From Escarpia spicata (taxonomy: Eukaryota; Annelida; Polychaeta; Sabellida; Siboglinidae): a DNA stretch of 64,000 nucleotides. The first letter of the stretch is position 1. Each line of letters begins with the position of its first letter. Of this stretch, positions 11,288 through 23,057 are shown piece after piece. The stretch covers positions 42,284,074-42,348,073 of the forward strand of contig OZ023205.1 in NCBI GenBank assembly GCA_963995525.1, read 5' to 3'. A program made the translations under genes and the position numbers. The notes beneath the pieces were generated by a model. The model was not told the origin of the DNA. It worked only from the letters and a program-made list of their open reading frames with translations, and made no database searches.

Positions 11288-11344
11288 GGAAGGAGGTTCC
11301 GGTCTGAGAGTAAGTTCCGGTTCCGTTTTGCGTATTGCGCATGC
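11288..11344 (+). repeat. Inverted repeat arm, left
   Basis: GGAAGGAGGTTCCGGTCTGA and the following bases to GCGCATG are repeated in reverse complement near 14777-14852 and, incompletely, at 14692-14738. The three related segments lie 3.4 kb apart. Confidence 0.6.
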
Positions 11345-11378
11345 TCGCGCAAGCGCAGTACATCAGATTCGACCAACG

Positions 11379-11602
11379 GTGAGCAACATGACCTCAGGTG
11401 ACCGATCAACTTTGACCCCGTACCAGAAGTATGCGACGACTGAGTAACATCGCTGTGAGCAACGTGACCTCAGGTGACCGATCAACTTTGACCCCGTACC
11501 AGAAGTATGCGACGACTGAGTAACATCGCTGTGAGCAACGTGACCTCAGGTAACCGATCAACTTTGACCTTTGCTCGACGCACTCGACGACTGAGTTACA
11601 TA
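11379..11602. repeat. 76-bp tandem repeat, about three copies
   Basis: GTGAGCAACRTGACCTCAGG starts copies at 11379, 11455 and 11531, giving a constant 76-bp period. The third copy diverges after 'AACTTTGACC'. Confidence 0.85.
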
Positions 11603-11777
11603 ATTAATCATTTTCGTTTGCTGTAGCGACCGTTACTCCACCGACCTATTTGCCCCCCTACGGTGCTGAACAGGATCGTACATCTGCGTGTGGCTGCACT
11701 GTCTACAGGCACTTATTTATAGTATCAGTTGACATATATTTTGTTGAGAAAATAGCTGTGATGCAGCGGGAGAAACT

Positions 11778-11886
11778 TGGAGATGAGTACCGACGGTACA
11801 TGGCTTGCATAAGGCATTACATAGTCACCAAAAAACACTTGGTGTGTGAGAAGCGTATGCGCAATGCTGTATTGAAAGCTACGTAG
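11778..11886 (+). CDS. Possible terminal exon, unknown small protein
   Basis: An open segment ending in TAG encodes a charged helix-like sequence (REKLGDEYRRYMACIRHY, then KKHLVCEKRMRNAVLK). A GATGCAG acceptor at 11777 would join it in phase 0 to the exon at 10072, but the polypyrimidine tract is weak. The product would be about 40 residues, or longer if exons were missed. No family was recognised. Confidence 0.25.
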
Positions 11887-11889
11887 CAT

Positions 11890-13300
11890 GGCAAGTATCA
11901 GGGCCAGGCTAATAGTCTGTAGCCTAGCGTATAGTATACTATGCCATAAGCCAGTCTATTAATATGGGTCTCTTAAATTATATAGGTGTCAGAATAGGGG
12001 CTTATGTTTTTGAAAGGAGTATAATAATGAAGCGATGGTTGGACGCAAGGACGTGGCTATTAACACAGCTGCTCTGCAGACCCACCATTTATTACCTAGA
12101 ATGGTTATTATTCTTATCTTTCTTTGGGTTGTACCTCTTGATTTCCTGAACCAGAAATATATATTCCTTTGATAAAACAGACACACGTGACAGGCATTAC
12201 AGGTTGGTGGCTATTGTTGGCAAATATAAATAAAAATTGCACTCAACCTGAGATGTCAAATGGCTTCAGTCTTACTCTTAGATTACCAAATGTACTGCTA
12301 GTTTGTGTCACATCAAATTTACATTCTTTGCCCATGGGAGCCAAACCTTAATACACTGGCCCCACGAATAAGTGCTACTTGAAATCGGTTAATTGTGAAT
12401 TCTATTTTGTGAATATTCTTTCAGCTGAAATTCTTAACGCTGTTAAACAATCGTTTTACCTAAAAATGTATAGGCCTAGCCTAGGGGCCTACCACTAAAA
12501 TGTACACCAACCTAAATACCAAAGTATTTGACCATATATAGTGCAATTAATGAATGAAATAGATTAATAAATCATCGACAATAATTCGCTATCAGTATTG
12601 CATTTAGCACAGGTTCTTACATTGTTATTGTTACACACTTTATTTGTGTATGAATAAAGTGATATTTCCTTTATTTGAAGTAGATATAGTGACACACAAG
12701 CCTATCCACAGTGTTTGGGAATACTGTTACATTACAGTAAGGAATTTACTAATTCATTTTATCATACTGACTTGTTAGACTTTGTAGTGCTAAATTGTTT
12801 CAAGTGAAATGTGACATTCTCTACATAGTCTGCTCTGGCCCTTATCACTAGAATTTAGATCCCTACTGCCCTAGGCTATGGCAGTGGCAGCATCAGCTAA
12901 CTTGTGTTGGTCATTTCATCCATCATTTATGTAGTAAGCTTTACTGATTAATTGTAACAAGTGAACAATACTATTTTGCAACAACTGCACATTTTGTAAA
13001 TGGCCCTTATTAAGTTGTCTGTTTGTATTTTTTTAATTGAAACTTGAAACATTGGTTTCCTTTTTAACACTGTTTATTTTACATTAAGAGTAGATGCCTC
13101 GGCATCTGTTGGTGGTTCAAATCCGCCAGGTAAATGCACAAACCTTTGTGCACAGTTACCCCTGGCATGGGCTTACTGACCGATACATTGCATATGTGAG
13201 TATGATTACGTTGATATTTAATTAAAATGACTTTCAATGATGCAACAGTTGAAGCATCATATATAGCCCATCGAAAAAAGATCCAAACAACTGATTTACC
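11890..13300. other. Intergenic AT-rich DNA
   Basis: No exon or RNA gene is recognised. A lone B-box-like GGTTCAAATCC near 13112 may be a SINE fragment. Confidence 0.4.
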
Positions 13301-13329
13301 CCATACCTTCCTTGTCCAACTGCCATCTA

Positions 13330-13800
13330 GAGTTAATTCTCTGGGTGGCAATCTTGTTAAATATATGTATATATATTTAACAGGGAAGCCTTTTGGCTTA
13401 TTGAGAGTACAACTCTTTTTATCCAACCCTTTTGCATTCCACCCTTCTTCTGAGGCGTGTACATTTTATTTTTATACATATTCACGCAACTAACACCCAC
13501 ACAATCAGCAGATAATCTGTTCTATTCATTTACAGTCCTTTGTGAAAATTAGAACTTTCTTAATAATATAGATCCCAGTATTGATCCCTGTGGTATCCCA
13601 CTCAAAACTGACTTCCAGTTTGAATCCTCCCCATCAACTACTATCCATTGTCTTCTGTCAATCAGCCAATTTTCTATCCTGTTAATTATACCATTTCCTA
13701 TGCCAAGGACCTATAGTTTAAGTAGTAATCTTTGATGTGGCACTTTGTCGAAAGCTTTCTGAAAATCTATGTAGATGATATGTACTGGTGGTCTCTCCCA
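13330..13800 (-). mobile_element. LINE reverse transcriptase fragment, internally deleted
   Basis: On the minus strand, 13800 down to about 13560 encodes the RT palm motifs IDFQKAFDKVPH (motif A) and SGIPQGSILG (motif B), broken by one stop. It then jumps directly to the LINE C-terminal and 3' UTR sequence shared with the copies at 17603, 29400 and 35815. Most of the RT thumb has been deleted. This is a CR1/Jockey-like non-LTR element. Confidence 0.8.
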
Positions 13801-13984
13801 TATATGAATATATGGAATATCTTGAAAAGAATGGGTATGACGTCCTATTGTGGGGGACGTATATCAATTCCTAAAAGTGTGGTGCTCCAGGTTCAAGATC
13901 GCATAAAATTGTTTGCCCAATACAAGCATGACTGGTGCAGATAAGTGCCATTTAAAAATTGTGACCCCCACATTTTGAATTTTT

Positions 13985-14360
13985 TTTGAAAGTATCTAGA
14001 TTTACAAACTATCCCAATGATAGATCAAACACAAAAGTTCAACTCCATACATGACAAAATGACAGAGATAAGTGCCATTTTTAAAGTGTGACCTCCCCGA
14101 GACCCCCACCCCCAGGATGAATTAAAAAAAACTTACATGTACAAACTACCCCAATGGACACGCTAGATCACACACAAAATTTCAGCTTCATACATTTCAA
14201 ATTAACAGAGATATGTGTCATTTATAAATTGTTACCCCCTCCCAAGATCCCCACCCCCCGACGAATTAAAAAAAATCTAAATCTACGAACCACCCCCAAT
14301 GGGCCTGCTAGATTACACAAACAATTTCACCTTCATACATGCCAAACTGACGGAGGTAAG
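13985..14360. repeat. About 140-bp tandem repeat, three diverged copies
   Basis: Three segments share 'ACAAACTACCCCAATG', 'TTCATACAT', 'ACAGAGATA' and a CCCCCACCCCC/AATTAAAAAAAA block, with copies beginning near 13996, 14143 and 14284. Confidence 0.75.
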
Positions 14361-14652
14361 TTTGTGTCGTGTCATTTAAAATGCGAAGTTTTGTGTTTAC
14401 CACAAACCCGCTGTGCGTATAAACAGCGCTGAAAACTGCAGCTCTGTGTGACGAAGTAGTAAGATACACAACGTCAACGCTCTGAGACAATGAGATCAAA
14501 ATAAAACAACATTGTTTGGCAAATAATTAGAAGTTATGCTACTTATTAGGTTTTGTTATGTATACTAACAATTACAAAAGTAACCGTATTATTAACGTAA
14601 ACTATAATAAAATTGGGTGACGCATAGTTTCGGCAAACACCGTGTTAAGCTG

Positions 14653-14852
14653 GCCAAAATAGGCGCTAACCTTTGACATGTACTATGTACGCAAAACGGA
14701 ACCGGAACTTACTCTCAGACCGGAACTTCCATCCAGACCATACAGCTGCGGGCCGAAAGTAGGCGCTAACCTTTGACATGTACAATCGCATGCGCAATAC
14801 GCAAAACGGAACCGGAACTTACTCTCAGACCGGAACTTCCTTCCAGACCGGT
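14653..14852 (-). repeat. Inverted repeat arm, right, tandemly duplicated
   Basis: Two direct copies of TAGGCGCTAACCTTTGACAT followed by CGCAAAACGGAACCGGAACT (about 14656-14740 and 14759-14845). The second half is the reverse complement of 11288-11344. Confidence 0.65.
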
Positions 14853-15323
14853 ACGGGTCTTGCCTTTCCAGTCAGCCGTTTTTGAAAAGTCCCTGTTTCC
14901 CCACTTATTTGAACTGAAACAGGAAAATGTGAGATTCCTATGTTCAAAGATTGTTTAGTAAACTTCGCTGGATAGTCGTCATTCAATGTAAAAGTTTTAG
15001 GTTTATTAAAAAGTACACAATACCGTGCATGTTGCCAAGGAATTTTGCGATGTATACACGAACTTTGAACACTAGCAGATTTGCACTCTAGTATACATAA
15101 GTTTTTATCCATGAATATATTTAAAAAATCTAATAATAGACCAGATCAAGCTGTACTGCTTGATATAAATAGCACATTTGATATTAATAGTACTCGCTAA
15201 AAAATATACAAATTAAACATTTATTTTTGACATGTAACTTTACCTACTGTACACTTTTCGCGAGAATGGCCCATATGTATATAAAAAGCATTAAATATTA
15301 GAGCAAGAATAAAAGAAAACATA

Positions 15324-15508
15324 CAGTGCACTCTGGATAAGGTAAAATCTCCAGGGACCCATAACAATACTGATAAGTGGAACTTCTGATAAATTGAAAG
15401 TTATCAGATGGTCCCCTTATTGGGACCTATGCCCAGGACCAAGGAAAAATATTGACTTAACTTAGCGAAAATCAACTTATGTGAGTTCGAGTTAGCTAGA
15501 GTGCACTG
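15324..15508. mobile_element. 185-bp MITE with TA target duplication
   Basis: The ends are CAGTGCACTCT and AGAGTGCACTG, flanked on both sides by TA (15322-15323, 15509-15510). Length, TIR sequence and TA flanks suit a Tc1/mariner or pogo-type non-autonomous element. It has no ORF. Confidence 0.75.
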
Positions 15509-15884
15509 TATATGATCAATGCATACAGGTAATTTTGTAGAAGCAACAAGTTGGCCAAAGTAATGGATTGGGATTTTAGTCTGACTCTTGAATCAGCATA
15601 ACAAGGCTCTTGTATTTCTTTCTCATTTAGCCAGCTGCACATTTGGTGATAAGTTCCATAATCAAATATCTAAACTGAATTAATCTGCACGTTGGGGCAC
15701 CATTGACAACTTCTTAACCAGCTCTCACCACGTTTCCCTGTGCTCCACAGACCTCTGGGAATCGGTGAACATAGTTATGCTCAGTTTCTTAAATTCAACT
15801 CTGTTTATTTGCAGGAACATTTTGACCATCAACAGTTTTGAAATAGCCGAGCTGGTGGAAAGAGGACATTGATGAGCTTTACTC

Positions 15885-16200
15885 AACGGTGCCATTAATT
15901 GGAGAATGGGTCACTTGACATAAGATGGTGCCTGACTTCTGTTCTGTGCGACATCTACTGAGAAATTGTACATCACTTCGTGTTACAAATGGATGCTGAT
16001 AGCATTGTGTATCCAAATGCATAGCAGAGCTATTAATTGGACAATGTGTTAACAGTAGTGAAGAAGATGTCTGACTTTGTTCTTCCACATTAGTTCTGTG
16101 TGGCTACTGCTGGGAATGTGTACATCACTACATGTTTCAAATGGATTTGTGCCATCGATCGATTTGTGCATCCAAATGCACAACATCCCGTCATTATGTT
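15885..16200. repeat. Imperfect tandem duplication, about 150 bp
   Basis: Segments starting near 15892 and 16029 share CTATTAATTGGA-like starts, 'GTACATCACT', 'CAAATGGAT' and 'TCCAAATGCA'. It is strongly diverged and no function is evident. Confidence 0.5.
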
Positions 16201-16319
16201 GCGAAATAGGAGTACATAGTAAAATTTATACTTTCTTATGCTCATCATGTTTGGATTGTGTTCTACAGCATATTCTTGAAAAATTGTTGAAACAAGTTTG
16301 TGTTAAGTGAACTATACTG

Positions 16320-17600
16320 GGAGTAGTGTATAAAAAGGTGTTGATCAAGTTGCTTTTACAATAATAATTTTGAAAATTAATAAAATCATGTTTTATGGAT
16401 CTTCTTGAATAAAATACACCAATGATGACTGAAAACAGTGTTTTAAAATATACGTTACTTTTAAAGCTTTGTAATTTTTATTTCCATCATACAATTGTAT
16501 TTGTCATCGAAACGGGGGTTCGACAAAATTAAATTCAATATCTTTTACTCTAAATGATGGGCAAAACATATAATTATTGCACTCCCAGTATAAAATAAAA
16601 CATTACACTGTTGCAGTATATTTTAATATTTTGTCGACTAATGTTATTATGCTCTTTACAGATCTACATTTTTCAAACTAAAAGTAAACCTTATGTAAAC
16701 AGGAAAGTACATAACCACCTATGCTATTTTAATATCCTACAGTATTTTATGCGATGTATAATGTTGCATTTATACTGCTTATGGAAATAGCAGCTGAGTT
16801 TATGGCGCAAACAAAATGGTTTCATTATTGAATGTTTCTCGGCTTCAATACGTTTCTGTTACCTAAACGTTTCATTAAAACTAAACTTTAAACTGTATAG
16901 CCAGGTGTACCTAGTGAAAAAGGAACACGATAGTACCATAGGTGAGATTTCGTATGATTTTATATTCCGACAAAAACAATACCAATCATTCAATATATCA
17001 TCGGCGGCTTCGACCTTCGTGCTTGGAGACTTGGCTTTTTAAAAAATCAATCCGTCTGTCATGAGCTGTCGCTATGTTCATGCTTCGTTTATTCCAAATA
17101 TTTTCATTATTTTCTTTGCTGAATCTGTGACATAAACAGCAGCTGGTCCACGTTTCCTTTTGATAATTATATCGCTCGTGATTCATTCGCATGGCGGTGG
17201 CTAATCCAGATATACACATGTTGATGACGTATTTCTTGCATCTAATTAACTCGGCGTAGCTAATCGAAGTCTGACGGAACAGTCCCGAATATTCATGAGC
17301 ATACCATATACGGATCGTGAAGGTGGGGCCAAAGTAGAAACTGCTCGTACGCGCAGTTACTTTTTCGATATATTGTCAAGGTCATTAGTAATTCATAAAA
17401 CAATTCTAATGAAATAAAGGCATACACTTACATGACATAATCATATTAACAGGATTATTTAATAATTGCGTGCATTACAAAGAGATTACAATTCTTAAAG
17501 AATCGCTTTAATAGTCATGTAACATCAGATAAATCCCACTAACGATATATTGCATTTGATTTAACAAGATTGGCATGTAGTTGGAAAAAACAAGTATCAA
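16320..17600. other. AT-rich DNA without recognised feature
   Basis: Only short ORFs without family resemblance or convincing splice sites. Confidence 0.4.
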
Positions 17601-17602
17601 GC

Positions 17603-17716
17603 GGACAAGGCGGCTATTTGGTTTATCGAGAGTCCAACAGTTGTTTGTCTATATGTAACACGCCCTCAATTCTGTTTTTAAACATTCACACTGGTAGAAT
17701 TTACACCATCAGCATA
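17603..17716 (-). mobile_element. LINE 3' end fragment
   Basis: On the minus strand it shares the 'GGACTCTCGATAAACCAAA' 3' UTR motif and the decayed C-terminal codons with the LINE copies at 13330, 29400 and 35815. It is truncated on both sides. Confidence 0.65.
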
Positions 17717-18126
17717 TGTTAATTTGTGTTCTCTAGTTCGCTCATAATTGAATAAACAATCTTATTAATGCTCATGATCATTCAGTATCTTAAACATTTC
17801 TGTTTTGATGTCCCTGTCTCTTGGGTTGTTAAACTACACTGTCCAATCCGATGACTTCTTTAGATATAGGTTGCCCTCTTGTTCAAGTTCGTGACTAGGT
17901 TTGGTTTGGGTTTACCAATGTTGAATGCAAAGTGCTTTGTTGTCGGCTACACGTGATGGACTACACGTGATGGACTGGTTTTAGTTTTCGCAAAATGAAT
18001 TCTAAACGCGATGAGCACAAAATCGAGCCTTTTTTGTCTGCTTTATCCCAGTTCATTGCGTTTAGAATAAGAAATAATAATATATTATCGCTCACAAACA
18101 AAGTTGCATTCTCTTGGGCTTCGTCT

Positions 18127-19302
18127 CCGGAGGGCGTCTTTGCGATTCACTTATGTAAAGCTAACGGGCGGTTTTATGCCACGCCCAGCGCGCTCGTGAT
18201 TGGTCACTAGGGCAAGGAGCGTTTGACACATGTGTCACGCGCGTTTCATTTTGTTTTTCGCGGGGAGACGTCAGGGCTTATATGTTAGCAAGGGGCTACA
18301 CGTACAAAAACTAATTTTATGAACAAGTAAGCATGGCTATATGTATACAAACTAATTTTACGAACAGGTAGGCACAGAATGTGCAAAATTCCTATGACAA
18401 TAAGTGCAACATTATTGTATCCGTGCGACAGTCACAAACAATATAGCGTACACTATGCACATTAATTGAAATGTGTATAGTCCTTTATATAGTTAGTTTG
18501 GTGCTAATAATGAAACAAATATACTGTAGGCATAGTTACTTATACACTACCCAAGTATGTAATCCACATGCACTACATTCATTCATGTATATTGAATGTA
18601 TACCATACGTTTGTTTTCAAATAATTTAAAGTCTAATCTAGTAATTATATAGTGCATGTGCACTGCGATCATGTACTATAATTGGGGTATGTTTAATACA
18701 CACTGTACACACGTTTTCAAATGTTTTATTAAATAAATGGGATTGCCATTATGCACCATTACTGAGACTCTTTCACTTTACGATTTGGGCAAAGTGCAGC
18801 CCAATTACCATGTGGTATTTACATATTTAATTTATTTAATATGTGTTTTGGCAGTTTGAAGATTATTTGTACATACAACTTACGACACATTTGTGCATGT
18901 TCTAGAATTTTATTATATAAATGCAAAGGCAATTGCTGTTCCACACTGCACATATTGCTTCGTGTTACAAAGTGTAAGACAACAGTATGACAACAATTAC
19001 AATTAATGGATTTCGCGATTGTCCTAATCAGTATCAGTCTAAATTGAGCGCTAAATAATATAATATGGATGAACGTACGTATACGTAGGGCCTTGCCTAC
19101 CTGTTCGTAAAATTAGTCTCTGTACGTATAGCCCCTTGCTAACATATAACAAGCCCTGACGCCTCCCCGCGAAAAACAAAATGAAACGCGCGTGACACAT
19201 GTGTCAAACGCTCCTTGCCCTAACGACCAATCACGAGCGCGCTGGGCGTGGCTTAAAAGTGCCTGTTAGCTTTTCATAAGTGAATCGCAAAGACGCCTCC
19301 GG
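18127..19302. mobile_element. 1.2-kb foldback element
   Basis: Arms of about 250 and 210 bp (18127-18373; 19095-19302) are reverse complements, starting CCGGAGGGCGTCTTTGCGAT and including ATTGGTC (inverted CCAAT), ACACATGTGT and a GC-rich CGCGCG stretch. The central 720 bp is AT-rich and non-coding. The left arm has an internal duplication around ACTAATTTTA. No clear target duplication was found. Confidence 0.75.
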
Positions 19303-19394
19303 AGGTCTCCAATCTGTCCACTAAACTCCCAAAAGAATGCACCCATACATATTCACCTCAGTGCAGTCAGTGGCTCTTGGTTGTTTGCGTTAGA

Positions 19395-19905
19395 AAGCAC
19401 AGCGATGTCGATGGTCAAACCAATATCAAGACCTTTGTTGGACTCCGTTTGCTCTTTCGATGTGTAAATAATAAATCCTAGTGACATGGCGTCTTCACCT
19501 TCGGGCGTTCACATCGCATAATCCAGCATAATTACAAACAGGGACGGTGCGAGTGTTACCTTGTAGAATGCCAACCCGGATGTCAGAAGTCTCGGTCTCA
19601 CCACTTGCAGACAGGAGAACTGCTTCTGTGTCTATGTCCATAGAGCATCAACAAGAGATGGAGGATTACCAAATACATTACATTACAATAATACTTTAGC
19701 ATGCAGAATATTCTTCATTTTATTCCCATGGATACCTAGGAGTTTGGTAATTTTTGTTATGTGCCATAGTGCAAACATTTGGGAGGTGTTAAATCTTCCA
19801 TCTCTGAAAGCATTCTGATTTGTCCCAAGGGTTGAATCTTCATGTGGTCTGACTTTGCTTAACAGAATGCGGTTCGATATCGTCGCAGGGAGTAAGGTCA
19901 TGCAT
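19395..19905 (-). pseudogene. LINE reverse transcriptase remnant (fingers/palm)
   Basis: On the minus strand, with frameshifts, NRILLSKVRPHEDSTLGTNQ is a typical start of a LINE RT domain. Further down come GNPPSLVDALWT-like, GVLQGDTLAPxLF-like and DIALLSN segments (motifs B and C region). It is truncated just before the foldback element at 19302. Confidence 0.75.
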
Positions 19906-20199
19906 AGGCTGGACTAATTCAAACACTTCACTCTATCCCATGAGCTGGAATTTCGTAGTTGTGCCATTCCCCTCTGTTGTTTTGCTGTATGTCCCCAAAA
20001 TGAATCGTAATTGTCATCGGCTCTTCTGAGTGACAATATTATAATTAACCAACTATTTGGATATGTAATATTCGAATCTTAGTTTAGGCTTTGTCTACAT
20101 CTCCGTACAGTCAGTTCTTCAGCATATTGCTCTGATATACATTTAGATACTTCCTCGGTATTAACTCAATCGAGAGTCATTTCCATTTATTTTGTAAGG

Positions 20200-20590
20200 G
20201 GCCACGTATTAGCTCCATAAAGCAGAGCAATTTCGACAGTGACCCTGAAGATTGATAATGAGAGGGATTTTTCTATTGTTGATCTTCGATACATTATCTA
20301 GCTTGTTACGTGTTCGCCAGACTAGGCAAGCCCTGGAGAACTTTGCCTGGCATCCATTGCGTAACCAGTGACCTAGATGCCGGAAGTCGCCTACTTCCTC
20401 TAGTAGGGCCAACTTCATCACTAGCAATCTGTTATTTTACTCATCTTTTATACTGATGATGAACTTGGTCTTATTCACCTAAATAGCCAGTCCAACAACT
20501 CGTGCATTGTTGTCGACATTTTCCAGTAATCCATATGCGTACACGATGCTGTAATTAATCAGGACTACTTCGTCCGCAAAATATTAGATA
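20200..20590 (-). pseudogene. LINE reverse transcriptase remnant (motif C/thumb)
   Basis: On the minus strand it reads a YADD-type motif region (ADEVVLINYSIVYAYGLLEN, frameshifted) followed by VGDFRHLGHWLRNG and KIPLIINLQGHCRNC, matching the 'VEDFKYLGxWI' thumb of the same LINE type as 19395-19905. The thumb lies upstream of the fingers on the shared strand, so two copies or a rearrangement are involved. Confidence 0.7.
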
Positions 20591-20819
20591 ACATGCGACC
20601 AAAATATCCGCTGGAGGTGTTGAATATGTTAAGAAGCCACGAAGTCGTTGCATGCATGGTAGTAAGCTTTTGTTAAAAAGGCGGCTAAGTAGAACGAGGG
20701 ACGTAACGCAGTTATGTTAACAACGACTTTGTGTAGTAGTCTGGTTTGTTAAGGCCAATTTTTGACCGAATCGTTACTTGCCGGATGAAAGCATGGAGAT
20801 TGGATCATATAAGTCAAAT

Positions 20820-21125
20820 TTCACGGCTCCACGTCAGATTATGTGTCCTTGACCTTGAATTCCAGGTTCAAATGTTACTGAACGTGAAATATATCTTTTT
20901 CAATACCACCACTGTTTTTGTATGTGTACGAATGTGTGTGTATAATGATGTATGTATGCATGTTCATAATTATTGATAATAACAATAATGAACCTCATAT
21001 ATTTCAGTATCATCGCTGTTTTTGTACGCATGCATGCCGGATCCAAATCTGATGTTGTGTTCTTGACGTTGAATGTCAAGGTTACATGTCAGTAACCTGG
21101 AAATGTCAAGATCAAATGGCAATGA
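20820..21125. repeat. Dispersed repeat with nuclear-receptor-like half sites
   Basis: Two related segments contain GACCTTGAATTCCAGGTTCA and GACGTTGAATGTCAAGGTTA followed by an ATTACTGAA-like motif. A similar repeat in inverse orientation is at 25750-25990 and another at 24600-24660. Confidence 0.5.
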
Positions 21126-21800
21126 TAGGGAAATTTGTATTCTTCAGCAGGGCGACTGTTTTTGTGCATATATGCAAGCTAAGTTTTTATATGCTGGTCT
21201 ATTTTGTTTTACTTCAAGGCCTACTTCTAAATAGGTAAAATTAATGAACGGAAATTAGTAGCGTCTATATGATGCTGAACTACAGTGGATGGGTCAGCGT
21301 GCACTTGGAGAACATGAAGACATTGCCCCATGCAGCGTTGACGATGTTCACACAAGGCGATCGGGTAGTGCCCAAAACGATTCGCTGGTTCTCAGCAATG
21401 CCCGTCGACCAGGCGCACGAACATGCAAGTGAAGGCGTGAAGGGGAAAGAAGGTATCATCGGTATCACTGAAAACGCGGCAGCTCTTCAAAGATAGCTCC
21501 TCGCGGAACCAGAGTTGGCACGACTCCTGCAACATTTGAAACACAGATATCACCCGCAGCACAAACAACAACTAGCGAGATGCACCACGAAGAAACCTTG
21601 GCTACTCAGCGAAAGTTTCATTACGATGTCTTTGCATTCGTCGGTGTCATTCGTATCAAAGCTGGAGACTGTGGGCCAGGCACAATTCGAGGCTTTCCGG
21701 TTGAATGTCTTACACGGAAGGAGCACACCATTCAGAACCCAGATCAAGAGAAACAGGTCCAAGGCTGACAGAAACATACACGTCAACACCGTTTCTGTCA

Positions 21801-22100
21801 GCCTTGGAGAAAATTGAAATTTTTTTGGAAATTGAAATTGGTTTATTTGGCATAAGAAATATAAAAGACAAGCTACACGTGGTAGCAGTGAATGCCAGGA
21901 CGCCAGTAAAAACTAAACTAGTTGAGGCAACTTGACGCCCTAGATGCTACATAATATTATTATACATGTAGTTTACATGAAGTACATAATAATAATAAAA
22001 GCATTTCATTACTGTGTATAAATAATACATATCAGTACAATAAAACGTTGTATTACTATGTATAAATAATACTTATCAATACAATTTAGAGCGGAAGGCT
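21801..22100. repeat. AT-rich insertion between ORF blocks
   Basis: About 300 bp separating the first and second blocks of the decayed ORF. It contains an internal near-duplicate (GTGTATAAATAATACATATC and TATGTATAAATAATACTTAT). Origin unknown. Confidence 0.4.
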
Positions 22101-22436
22101 AGGGGACTCCTGATGTTCCATGCCATGACGGACTGTGGTGTAGTTTCAGCGTTCCATGGCGTGGGGAAAAGGTCGGCTTGGAAGGCTTTGTCTGAAGTTC
22201 CTGGTGTGACAAAGGCATTTGCAACCATGGCGAGGTCACCGTTTGTCAAGTTAGAATTGGCTAGTCCAGAATTTAAGTTGATGGAGAAGTTCGTCATCAC
22301 AATGTATGAAAAGTCAAGTGCAGCAACGTCTGCTAACGAGGCACGACGAGAACCTTTCACGAAGAAAAACTGCGCCTTCGATCGTCTGCCACCAAGAGAG
22401 GATGCATTGCTGCAACATGTCAGACGCAGCATCTAC

Positions 22437-22980
22437 CAGACAAACATATGGTCTTTGAGTTGTGTGGCTCGGCCGGACGTTCGAGGGTGGGAGATGGTCT
22501 CCTCTTTGGTCAACACATCCTGAAGGGGTCAGCACACTGTCAGTTTTCCCATTGGCGACCATGTTAATGTTTTGTGTGATTATAAAAAAACGTGACCTAT
22601 AAAGTTTCTTAAACTTCTCACCTGCTGTTATTATCATCTCATTGACATGCTGGTCGAGTTTAGTCAAAATCTAATATCTCTAGCTCTTGCAAATTTTTTT
22701 ATTGTCAACAGCTTCTACAATCACATCTAGAAATCTGACTACTCAAATGCACTTATGTCAGAGCAAGTAAATATTGTAAAAAGTCATTTCTCAAAAATAT
22801 ACTGCACTTTTTTTCCAAGCAGGAAGTATAACAGTGTCCTAACCCCAAATCAATCTACCAGACAAACATATGGTCTTTCAGTTGTGTGGGCTCGGCCGGA
22901 TGTGCCGTCCCCAAACGACTTTAGATGGACGTTCGAGGATGGAAGATGGTCTCCTCTTTGGTCAACACATCCTGAAGCTA
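22437..22980 (+). repeat. Direct repeat flanking a 320-bp insert
   Basis: CAGACAAACATATGGTCTTT through CAACACATCCTGAAG occurs at 22437-22525 and again at 22859-22977. The first copy lacks about 30 bp (GTGCCGTCCCCAAACGACTT region). The sequence between does not encode the family protein. Confidence 0.75.
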
Positions 22981-23057
22981 CCAAGGAGCTTTTGCGGTGT
23001 CGTTGCAAGGGCGGAAAGCCTTGTGCAGCGCATTGCACGTGCTCTAAAGCTGACCTG

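Noticed and set aside
13085..13135. tRNA gene around GGTTCAAATCC
   Set aside because: Only a B-box-like motif; no cloverleaf or matching A box could be traced.
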